Shown here: one piece after another, positions 1 through 5,878 of the stretch
How positions within the stretch are numbered: position 1 is the first letter of the stretch
Layout of the letters: each line of letters starts with the position of its first letter
Assembly (NCBI GenBank): GCA_030040235.1
Contig: JASHUC010000229.1
Coordinates: forward strand, 1 to 6,295
Direction of reading: 5' to 3'
DNA from: Gammaproteobacteria bacterium
GTDB taxonomy: Bacteria; Pseudomonadota; Gammaproteobacteria; Steroidobacterales; Steroidobacteraceae
DNA length: 6,295 bases
Position numbers and translations under genes: made by a program
The notes under the pieces: generated by a model
The model's input: the letters and a program-made list of their open reading frames with translations, nothing else
Told to the model about the DNA's origin: nothing
The model's database searches: none

Positions 1-357
1 CTCGCCTCGGCGCCCGCGCCGGGACCGTTCCCGGACGTGTACGTGATCGTGAACGGCGAGCGTGCGGCGGCGGCGGGCTTCGGGCTGGTCGAACGCTTGC
101 GCGATGCGCTGCCGGGGTTGCGCTTCGAATTGGGTCTAGGCGGGGGCAACTTCAAGAGCCAGTTCCGGCGCGCCGATCGCAGCGGGGCGAGGTTGGCGCT
201 GGTGATGGGTGATGAGGAGCTCGCTCGAGGCGCGGCCGCCCTGAAACCTTTGCGCCAGGAAGCCGGTCAGAGCGAATGCCCGCTCGAGGAGCTGCCGGCG
301 CGGATCGTGGCCGCCCTCGAGTCGGGGGGTGAGCCGGCGGCGGGACGATCGCGCTAG
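1..357 (+). CDS. hisS: Histidyl-tRNA synthetase, C-terminal fragment (5' end outside window)
   Basis: HisS charges tRNA-His with histidine in the cytoplasm. Only the last 118 codons are visible; the frame is open from base 1 and ends at TAG 355-357. This part is the class II anticodon-binding domain. It opens with the DVYVIVNGE strand, followed by a helix ending LVERLRDALPGLRFEL, then the GGGNFKSQFRRAD stretch and the SGARLALVMGDEEL strand-turn. The same order and nearly the same words occur in E. coli HisS (GGGNFKKQFARAD, GARVAVVLGESE). The catalytic core with class II motifs 1-3 lies upstream and cannot be judged. The last ~15 residues (from about ESGGEPAAG) are a loose Gly/Ala/Arg tail beyond the usual end. 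The following yfgM-bamB-der order is the standard gammaproteobacterial neighbourhood, which supports the call. Family assignment is secure. Confidence 0.96.
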   Translation, partial: LASAPAPGPFPDVYVIVNGERAAAAGFGLVERLRDALPGLRFELGLGGGNFKSQFRRADRSGARLALVMGDEELARGAAALKPLRQEAGQSECPLEELPARIVAALESGGEPAAGRSR

Positions 358-363
358 CGGTCG
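346..363 (+). terminator. Possible hairpin over the hisS stop codon
   Basis: An inverted repeat pairs 346-352 with 357-363 (7 bp, one G-U pair) around a GCTA loop, and the TAG stop of hisS falls at the loop/stem border. No T-run follows, so it is not a canonical intrinsic terminator. It could be a weak pause or mRNA 3'-end structure between hisS and yfgM. In DNA this rich in GC such hairpins also arise by chance, hence the low confidence. Confidence 0.2.
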
Positions 364-389
364 GGCGCCAGGCGGGCCCACCGAGCGGC

Positions 390-400
390 TATCATAGAAT
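390..400 (+). promoter_or_regulatory. Possible -10 element(s) upstream of yfgM
   Basis: The 69-bp gap after hisS contains its only AT-rich patch here. TATCAT (390-395) and TAGAAT (395-400) overlap by one base and each match the sigma-70 -10 consensus TATAAT at five of six positions. The distance to the GTG start at 427 would give a short leader. No recognisable TTGACA-like -35 box lies 16-18 bp upstream, where the sequence is plain GC-rich. yfgM-bamB-der may therefore have a weak own promoter in addition to read-through from hisS, but this rests on the -10 alone. Confidence 0.25.
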
Positions 401-426
401 GCGAAGACGGGGCGAGGGCTGGACTG

Positions 427-1173
427 GTGGACGAGTTTCTTTCCGAACAGGAGCAATGGGAGCGCTTCAAGGGCTGGTTCCGGGAGAATGGCCCGTGGAT
501 CGTCGCCGGGATCGCGCTGGCCGCGCTCGGGGTGGGCGGCTGGCGCTGGTGGCAGGCACACACGAACCGGCTCGCACTCGATGCGAGCACGCGCTATGAG
601 CAGGTCCTCCAGGCATTCGATGACGGTGATCGCGCACGCGGGCTCGAGCTCATCGACTCGCTCGAGCGCGATCATTCCGGCTCGCCGTACGTGGACCAGG
701 CGAACCTCGCGGCCGCGCGGATCTTCGTCGATTCGAACGAGCTCGCGCAGGCGGCCGAGCGGCTCGAGACCGTGATGCGCGAATCACGCGATCCAGAGCT
801 CGCGACCATCGCGCGCCTGCGGCTCGCCCGAGTGCAGATCTCGCTCGGCAAGCCGGATGCGGCGCTCGCGACTCTCGGGACCCCTCAGACAGGCGCGTTC
901 GCCTCTCGCTACCACGAGATCCGCGGAGACGCCTATTACGCCAAGGATGACAAGGTCGCGGCGCTCGGCGAGTATCGCGCGGCCCTGCTCGCGGCGGGTC
1001 CGTCTCTTGCGGAGAACAACGTGCTCAATCTGAAGATCAACGACCTCGCGGGCGAGGGTTCGCGGGCTTCCTCGGCGCCCGCTGCGCGCAGTTCCTCCTC
1101 GGCGTCCGCCGCGCCCGGGTCCTCGCCGGCGAGTCCGCCGCGCGAGGCCGCCGCCGCGCAGTCGAGCCGCTAG
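427..1173 (+). CDS. yfgM: YfgM-family membrane-anchored periplasmic tetratricopeptide protein
   Basis: In E. coli, YfgM is an inner-membrane protein with a periplasmic TPR domain. It associates with the SecYEG translocon and the chaperone PpiD and helps hand secreted proteins to periplasmic chaperones. Here residues 1-22 are a charged cytoplasmic start (DEFLSEQEQWERFKGWFREN), about 23-42 form one transmembrane helix ending WRWW, and about 47-205 are helical TPR-like repeats (for example YVDQANLAAARIFVDSNE and LRLARVQISLGKPDAALATL). Positives after the helix are few, which fits N-in topology. The GTG at 427 is chosen because it is the first usual in-frame start after the hisS stop, has GAGGG 8 bp upstream (414-418), and places the family's acidic N-terminus correctly. 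The last 40 residues (209-248) are a low-complexity Ser/Ala/Pro/Arg tail absent from the 206-residue E. coli protein. The stop is 2 bp before bamB. Confidence 0.9.
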   Translation: MDEFLSEQEQWERFKGWFRENGPWIVAGIALAALGVGGWRWWQAHTNRLALDASTRYEQVLQAFDDGDRARGLELIDSLERDHSGSPYVDQANLAAARIFVDSNELAQAAERLETVMRESRDPELATIARLRLARVQISLGKPDAALATLGTPQTGAFASRYHEIRGDAYYAKDDKVAALGEYRAALLAAGPSLAENNVLNLKINDLAGEGSRASSAPAARSSSSASAAPGSSPASPPREAAAAQSSR

Positions 1174-1175
1174 CC

Positions 1176-2363
1176 ATGCGCCGCCTGATCGTGGCCGTTG
1201 CGCTGCTGGCGCTCATCACCGCCTGCTCGAAGACCAAGAACATCGAGCAGCCCAAGCGCCTGGTGCCGTTCACGGCGAGCCTGCGCGTCAGTCGCGCCTG
1301 GTCGGCCTCGGTGGGGGGCACCCGCAAGCCCCTGAGGCTCGGTCTCGACCTGGCGGTCGAGGGCGACACGGTCTATGCCGCGGGCCGCGGAGGCGAGGTC
1401 GCCGCATTCGATGCGGCGACGGGCCGAAGACTCTGGAGGCGCCGGGTGAAGGCAGCTCTGGGCGGCGGCCCGGGCGCCGATCCCGACATGGTCGTGGTCG
1501 GCTCGAGCGCGGGGGACGTGTTCGCGCTGCGTGCGGCGGACGGCCGGGTGCTCTGGCACGCCAATATTGCGAGCGAGATCCTCGCTGCGGCGGCGGTGAC
1601 GCCGCGCCTCGTGGTCGTGCGGTCGGTGGACGGCAAGCTGCACGCGCTGCAGGCCGCAAACGGTCACGAGCTCTGGCAGGTGCAACAGCCGGTACCGAGC
1701 CTGTCTCTGCGGGGCACCTCCCGGCCGACGATCGTCGGGGACGTTGCGATCTGCGGCTTCGACAACGGCAAGGTCGTCGCAGCAAATCTGACCGACGGCT
1801 CGAGTGCGTGGGAGACGCTTATCAACGCGCCCCAGGGCAGCAACGAGATCGAGCGGCTGAACGATGTGGACGCCACACCGCGGGTGGACGGCGGCGATGT
1901 GTACGTCGCGCAGTTTCAGGGCAAGATCGCGAAGCTCGCGCTGGACAGCGGTCAGATCTGGTGGTCGCACCAGATGTCGAGCTATCACGGCATGGCGGTC
2001 GATCAGGACAACCTATATGTCGCGACCGCCGACGGCCAGGTCATCGCCATCCGCCAGAGCACCGGTGTCGAGCTCTGGCGTCAGAAGGCGTTGATGTACC
2101 GGCAGCTGTCCACCCCGACGGTGTCCGGCAATACGATCGTCGTCGGGGACTATCAGGGCTACGTGCACTGGCTGGATCTCAAGACCGGTGCGGTGATCGG
2201 CCGGGCGCGCAGCAGCAAGCACAGCATCAGCACCGCGCCGGTCGCGGTCGACGGTCTGCTGCTCGTCATGGACGACCGGGGCAAGGTCACCGCGCTTAGG
2301 CCCGTTGCGCTGGCCACGCCCCGCCGCGCGACCCCGGAGGGTGCGGTGAAGGGGGGCAGATGA
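1176..2363 (+). CDS. bamB: Outer membrane protein assembly lipoprotein BamB
   Basis: BamB is a lipoprotein subunit of the BAM complex, which folds beta-barrel proteins into the outer membrane. The precursor begins MRRLIVAVALLALITAC, a lipoprotein signal with lipobox ITAC and lipidated Cys17. Ser at +2 predicts outer-membrane sorting. The rest is a series of PQQ-type beta-propeller blades, each with a G-x-V-x-A-[LF]-x-x-x-x-G-x-x-x-W pattern, for example near residues 73-87, 113-127, 153-167, 198-212, 246-260 and 286-301, as expected for an eight-bladed ring. The patch that binds BamA in E. coli (Leu192, Leu194, Arg195, Asp246, Asp248) is kept as Leu176, Leu178, Arg179 in VPSLSLRG and Asp230, Asp232 in NDVD, with the same spacing. 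The 395-residue length is typical (E. coli 392). The ATG lies 2 bp after the yfgM stop without a clear Shine-Dalgarno, so translation is probably coupled to yfgM. Confidence 0.97.
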   Translation: MRRLIVAVALLALITACSKTKNIEQPKRLVPFTASLRVSRAWSASVGGTRKPLRLGLDLAVEGDTVYAAGRGGEVAAFDAATGRRLWRRRVKAALGGGPGADPDMVVVGSSAGDVFALRAADGRVLWHANIASEILAAAAVTPRLVVVRSVDGKLHALQAANGHELWQVQQPVPSLSLRGTSRPTIVGDVAICGFDNGKVVAANLTDGSSAWETLINAPQGSNEIERLNDVDATPRVDGGDVYVAQFQGKIAKLALDSGQIWWSHQMSSYHGMAVDQDNLYVATADGQVIAIRQSTGVELWRQKALMYRQLSTPTVSGNTIVVGDYQGYVHWLDLKTGAVIGRARSSKHSISTAPVAVDGLLLVMDDRGKVTALRPVALATPRRATPEGAVKGGR

Positions 2364-2369
2364 GGAGGT
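2363..2369 (+). promoter_or_regulatory. Strong Shine-Dalgarno for der, overlapping the bamB stop
   Basis: AGGAGGT is a near-perfect anti-16S match. Its first A is the last base of the bamB TGA stop, and only 3 bases separate it from the GTG start of der, shorter than usual. bamB and der share one reading frame, and the codons between are GGA GGT GCG. No start codon other than GTG 2373 therefore exists between the stop and the first conserved Der residues, which fixes the der start. Confidence 0.8.
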
Positions 2370-2372
2370 GCG

Positions 2373-3728
2373 GTGCTCCCGATCGTCGCGCTCGTCGGGC
2401 GGCCGAATGTCGGCAAGTCCACGCTCTTCAACGTCCTCACCGGCACGCGAGATGCCATCGTCTCGGACCTGCCTGGCGTCACGCGTGATCGGCAGTACGG
2501 GTTCGCTCGCTCGAGCCCGGTGCCCTGCGTCGTCATCGATACCGGCGGGCTCGTCGAGCGCCCGATCGGAATCGAGGCGCAGATGCGCGTGCAGACCGAG
2601 CGTGCCATCGCCGAGGCCGACCGGCTCATCCTCATCACCGACGCGCGCAGCGGCCTCACCGCGCAAGACGAGTTGATCGCGCGGGAACTGCGCCGCAGCG
2701 GCAAGCCGATCACGCTCGCGGTCAACAAGACCGAGGGGCTCGACGCGGAGGCCGCACTCGCGGAATTCCACGCCCTCGCGCTCGGCGAGCCTCAGCCGAT
2801 CGCGGCGAGCCACGCCGCGGGCGTTCGCGAGCTGCTCGAGCATGCGCTCGCCGGACTCCTCGCGGAGCAGGCTGGCGATACGCCCTCGAGCGCCATCCGC
2901 ATCGCGATCGTCGGCCGGCCGAATGTCGGCAAGTCCACCCTCGTCAACCGCCTGCTCGGGGAGGAGCGGGTGATTGCGAGCGAGGCGCCGGGTACCACGC
3001 GCGATCGCATTCTCGTTCCGTTCCGGCGCGAGGAGCGCGATTTCCTGCTCATCGACACCGCCGGCGTGCGCCGGCGCGCCAGGATCGAGGACGAGGTCGA
3101 GCGAGTAAGCGTCGCCAAGACGCTGCAGGCGATCGCGGATGCCCACGTCGTGGTGCTGGTGCTCGATGCGCACGACGCCGTGACCGAGCAGGACGCGAGC
3201 GTGCTCGGCATCGCGCTCGAGCGCGGGCGCGCACTTCTCGTTGCCATCAACAAGTGGGACGGCATTGCCCCCGAGCAACGCGAGCAGATACGCCGTCAGC
3301 TCGCCTTGCGGCTCGACTTCGCCCCGTTCGTTCCGCTGCATTTCATCTCGGCCCGTCATGGCACGGGCGTCGGTGAGCTCATGGGCGCGGCGGTTCGCGC
3401 CTTCGATGCGGCGATGCGCGAGATGCCGACCCCGGCGCTCACGCGCACCCTCGAGCAGGCCGTCGCGGCGCAGCCGCCGCCGCTGGTGCGCGGCCGGCGA
3501 ATCAAGCTCAAGTTCGCCCATCAAGGCGGCCGGAACCCGCCCCGCATCATCGTGCACGGCAATCAAACCGCCGCCGTGCCGGAGGCCTACGGCCGCTACC
3601 TCGGGAACGTCTTCCGCAAGGCCTACGATCTCTACGCAAGTCCGGTGGTGCTGGAGTTTCGCAGCGACGCGAATCCCTACGCCTCTAGGGCGAGAGGAAC
3701 AGCGCGGGGTCGACGAACGTCGCGTTGA
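2373..3728 (+). CDS. der: Ribosome assembly GTPase Der (EngA), double G domain
   Basis: Der is an essential GTPase with two tandem G domains that assists assembly of the 50S ribosomal subunit. G domain 1 shows the P-loop GRPNVGKS at 9-16, switch I PGVTRD (Thr37), G3 DTGG at 56-59 and a G4 motif NKTE at 118-121, where the usual last residue is Asp. G domain 2 shows GRPNVGKS at 181-188, PGTTRD at 206-211, DTAG at 228-231, canonical NKWD at 293-296 and a G5 Ser-Ala at 326-327. The C-terminal KH-like domain follows, with PPLVRGRRIKLKFAHQGG around 370-387 and the closing NPYA at 434-437. At 451 residues it is shorter than E. coli Der (490), mainly because the acidic linker between the G domains is missing. 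The GTG start gives the family N-terminus (L)PIVALVGRPNVGKSTLFN. The last 14 residues (438-451), rich in Arg, lie antisense to the end of the M23 gene. Confidence 0.97.
   Translation: MLPIVALVGRPNVGKSTLFNVLTGTRDAIVSDLPGVTRDRQYGFARSSPVPCVVIDTGGLVERPIGIEAQMRVQTERAIAEADRLILITDARSGLTAQDELIARELRRSGKPITLAVNKTEGLDAEAALAEFHALALGEPQPIAASHAAGVRELLEHALAGLLAEQAGDTPSSAIRIAIVGRPNVGKSTLVNRLLGEERVIASEAPGTTRDRILVPFRREERDFLLIDTAGVRRRARIEDEVERVSVAKTLQAIADAHVVVLVLDAHDAVTEQDASVLGIALERGRALLVAINKWDGIAPEQREQIRRQLALRLDFAPFVPLHFISARHGTGVGELMGAAVRAFDAAMREMPTPALTRTLEQAVAAQPPPLVRGRRIKLKFAHQGGRNPPRIIVHGNQTAAVPEAYGRYLGNVFRKAYDLYASPVVLEFRSDANPYASRARGTARGRRTSR
2392..2432 (+). repeat. Direct repeat, copy 1 (first Der P-loop)
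   Basis: This 41-bp segment encodes the P-loop of Der G domain 1. It matches copy 2 at 2908-2948 at 38 of 41 bases; the mismatches are at 2399, 2423 and 2427, and an identical 23-bp core spans 2400-2422. The copies are 516 bp (172 codons) apart, in phase. The repeat comes from the ancient G-domain duplication, but the agreement extends to synonymous codon choices. Confidence 0.9.
2908..2948 (+). repeat. Direct repeat, copy 2 (second Der P-loop)
   Basis: This is the partner of the segment at 2392-2432 and encodes the P-loop of Der G domain 2, with its identical core at 2916-2938. In-phase recombination between the two copies would delete 516 bp and leave a Der with a single G domain. The sequence shows no sign that this has happened. 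Confidence 0.9.
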
Positions 3729-4530
3729 GCGCGACGCCGAAGTGAAGGTGCGGCCCCGTGACCCGCCCCGTGCGACCCACGCGCCCGATCACCTCGCCCG
3801 CCCGGACCTGCATCCCACGCCTCACCCCGATCCTGCTCAGGTGACAATACATCGTGACGAGGCCTTCGCCGTGGTCGATGAATATGGTGTTGCCGTTGAA
3901 GAAGAAGTCGCCGGTATCGATGATGCGACCGGCGGCGGCGGCCTTCACGGGCGTGCCGATCGGGGCCGCGATATCCATTCCGGTATGGGGATTGCGGGGC
4001 TCGCCGTTGAATACTCGCCGCATCCCGTAGGAGCTCGAGCGAACGCCCGGCACCGGCTGCAGCAATCTGAGCGTTGCCGGCGGGTCGGCTGAGAACGTCG
4101 CCACGTCGCGCTCGATGCGCGGGTGCTCGCGCTGGTAGCGCGCGAGATCGCGCGGGGACAGGTCCACCTCGCGCGGCGCCACCTTGAGGCGCTGCACGAG
4201 GTAGCGTTTGTCGCGAAGCTCGAATTCGAGCGGGGAGGGCGCCGCACGAGCCGAGTCGCTCACCAGAAGACGAGCCGGGCCGGGTCGCGCCGAGAGCGGA
4301 ATCCCGACGATCGCGAGCCACTCTGCTCCTTCCTTGAGCACCATCACTCGCCGGCCCTCGAAGGTCGCGAGCGGACGCACATCGCTGGAGGCCGCGAGCG
4401 AGCGCACGAGAACACCGCCCGGAACGAGACTCTGGATCGGCAGCTGCGGGGCGGTGCCCGAGGAGGGACTCGAGAGTGCCGGCGCTGCGAGCCAGGCGAT
4501 TGCGATCATTCCGGGAAGGGGCGCCCTCAT
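3685..4530 (-). CDS. Secreted M23-family (LytM-type) zinc metallopeptidase
   Basis: This is a probable periplasmic peptidoglycan endopeptidase that cuts peptide cross-links in the cell wall. The 281-residue product starts with a signal-like segment (MRAPLPGMIAIAWLAAPALS, about 1-20) and has no other membrane helix. Residues about 35-100 look like the beta-rich N-terminal domain seen in this M23 subgroup (PGGVLVRSL, GRRVMVLKEGAEWLAIVGI). The catalytic M23 domain spans about 155-281. Its zinc ligands are His182 and Asp186 in HTGMDIA and His263 in HLHFG; His230 (YCHLS) and His261 are the expected catalytic histidines. All are present, so the enzyme should be active, unlike EnvC/NlpD-type activators. 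The ATG lies 1 bp after the xseA stop (TGAGATG) with no good Shine-Dalgarno, so coupling to xseA is likely. The 3' end overlaps der by 44 bp on the other strand. The physiological substrate cannot be read from the sequence. Confidence 0.9.
   Translation of the reverse strand: MRAPLPGMIAIAWLAAPALSSPSSGTAPQLPIQSLVPGGVLVRSLAASSDVRPLATFEGRRVMVLKEGAEWLAIVGIPLSARPGPARLLVSDSARAAPSPLEFELRDKRYLVQRLKVAPREVDLSPRDLARYQREHPRIERDVATFSADPPATLRLLQPVPGVRSSSYGMRRVFNGEPRNPHTGMDIAAPIGTPVKAAAAGRIIDTGDFFFNGNTIFIDHGEGLVTMYCHLSRIGVRRGMQVRAGEVIGRVGRTGRVTGPHLHFGVALNATFVDPALFLSP
3718..3736. terminator. Perfect GC-rich hairpin at the der / M23 convergence
   Basis: CGTCGCG (3718-3724) and CGCGACG (3730-3736) are perfect inverted repeats of 7 bp around a 5-base loop TTGAG that contains the TGA stop of der. 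Being symmetric, it would form in transcripts from both strands. It lies exactly where the convergent genes meet. No T-run follows on either strand, so a classical intrinsic terminator is not shown. It could work as a U-less terminator, a pause site or a 3'-end stabiliser. On the - strand the same bases encode VALNAT of the M23 peptidase, so protein constraint may explain part of it. Confidence 0.35.
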
Positions 4531-4531
4531 C

Positions 4532-5878
4532 TCAAGGAGCTCGTCCGGTCACGCGCGCCCGCAGCCGCCCGTCCGCGAGCCTCGCTTCGATGTCCTCACC
4601 GGCCTCGACCGCCTCGGCCCGCGTGAGCACCGCTCCGTCCGCAGCGCGCGTGACGATCGCGAAGCCGCGCTCGAGCGTTCTCAGCGGGCTCACCGCATCG
4701 AGGGCGCGTGCCGCGAGACTCACTCGATGAGCGAACGTCGAGAAGCGCTGGATGACTGCATGCCGCAGCCGCGCCGCAAGCGCCGTTTGACGCACGCGAT
4801 GCTCGCGTATGCGATGCTCGGGCGAGTGGCGCACCAGGCGCGCGTACCGTTCGCTCAGCTCGCGGAGCTTGCGGTTGAGGCTCAGGCGCAGCGCGCCTGC
4901 CAGACGCTGCTCGAGATCGTCGAGCCGCTGCGAGCGCTGCTGCAGCCGTGCGCCGGGGTGAGTGAGGTGCAAGCGCTTGACGCTGTGGCCGAGCCGCGCC
5001 GCAACTCGAGCGAGCTCGCGTCGAGCGCCGCGCGCGAGCCGATCGGAGGCCCGGGAGAGGCTCTGGAGCAGCGCGTTACGGTCGGGCGTGACGAGCTCGG
5101 CGGCGCCGGAGGGCGTCGGGGCACGTGCGTCGGCTGCGAAATCCGCGATCGTGAAATCGACCTCGTGGCCGATTCCGGCGACGACCGGAATGGGGCAGGC
5201 GCGAATGGCGCGGGCGACACGCTCGTCGTTGAAAGCCCAGAGATCCTCGAGCGAGCCCCCACCGCGCGCGAGAATCAAGACGTCGCATTCGGCGCGCGCC
5301 GAGGCGAGCGCGAGGCTGTCCACGATCGCCGCGGCGGCGGCGGCGCCCTGCACCGGGGTTGGATAGACGAGCGCCGCGGCCGGGGGGTATCTGCGGCGCA
5401 GGATGTGGAGGATGTCTCTGACGGCAGCCCCGGTCGGGGAGGTGACGATAGCGATGCGCGCCGGAAAGCGCGGCAGCTGCCGCTTGCGATCCTCGGCAAA
5501 CAATCCCTCCGCCGCGAGCTTGGCCTTCAGGCGCTCAAACTGGCGTTGCAGCGCGCCGAGCCCGGCCTCCTCGAGGTGCTCGACGATGAGCTGATACTCC
5601 CCGCGCGCTTCGTACAGGCTCACCCGCCCGCGCGCCAGGACCTGCTGGCCTGCGCGCGGTACGAACCCGACGCCAAGGGTTCGCGCCCGAAACATCGCGC
5701 AGCGGATGCCGGCCTCGCGGTCCTTGAGAGAGAAGTACCAGTGGCCCGAGGAGGGCTGGGAGAGGTTGGAGAGCTCGCCCTCGATCCAGATCACCGGCAC
5801 GCGCTTCTCGAGCAGCAGTCGCACCTCGCGGTTCAGGCGCGAGACGCTGTAGACGACGCGCTCGGCGTAGGAGCTCAT
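4532..5878 (-). CDS. xseA: Exodeoxyribonuclease VII large subunit
   Basis: XseA is the catalytic large subunit of exonuclease VII, which with several copies of small XseB degrades single-stranded DNA from both ends in repair and recombination. The 448-residue product starts with an OB-fold for DNA binding (about 13-105: VSRLNREVRLLLE, IEGELSNLSQPSSGHWYFSLKD). The catalytic domain follows, with TSPTGAAVRD at 146-155, ARGGGSLEDLW at 204-214 and GHEVDFTIADF at 237-247 leading into ADARAPTPSGAAEL. A long Arg/Leu-rich helical segment runs from about 263 to 390 for subunit contacts, and the end carries SPLRTLERGFAIV (397-409). Length is close to E. coli XseA (456). The frame stays open 53 codons further upstream, but that stretch is unrelated and lies over the yceI gene. 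The ATG at 5878 gives the family N-terminus and overlaps the yceI stop as ATGA. xseB is not in this window. Confidence 0.96.
   Translation of the reverse strand: MSSYAERVVYSVSRLNREVRLLLEKRVPVIWIEGELSNLSQPSSGHWYFSLKDREAGIRCAMFRARTLGVGFVPRAGQQVLARGRVSLYEARGEYQLIVEHLEEAGLGALQRQFERLKAKLAAEGLFAEDRKRQLPRFPARIAIVTSPTGAAVRDILHILRRRYPPAAALVYPTPVQGAAAAAAIVDSLALASARAECDVLILARGGGSLEDLWAFNDERVARAIRACPIPVVAGIGHEVDFTIADFAADARAPTPSGAAELVTPDRNALLQSLSRASDRLARGARRELARVAARLGHSVKRLHLTHPGARLQQRSQRLDDLEQRLAGALRLSLNRKLRELSERYARLVRHSPEHRIREHRVRQTALAARLRHAVIQRFSTFAHRVSLAARALDAVSPLRTLERGFAIVTRAADGAVLTRAEAVEAGEDIEARLADGRLRARVTGRAP

Noticed and set aside
2013..3566. Long open frame on the - strand (517 codons) opposite bamB and der
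   Set aside because: It is antisense to conserved Der and BamB coding sequence, has a biased Arg/Asp/Ala composition and no motif; I treat it as a codon-bias shadow.
3682..3697. Small hairpin CCTCT / AGAGG around the M23 stop as a terminator
   Set aside because: Only 5 bp of stem with a 6-base loop and no T-run on either side; too weak to call beside the better hairpin at 3718-3736.
3241..4092. + strand open frame crossing the der / M23 junction
   Set aside because: It runs out of frame with der and antisense to the M23 gene; the product is a Ser/Arg/Pro-rich low-complexity string with no family resemblance.
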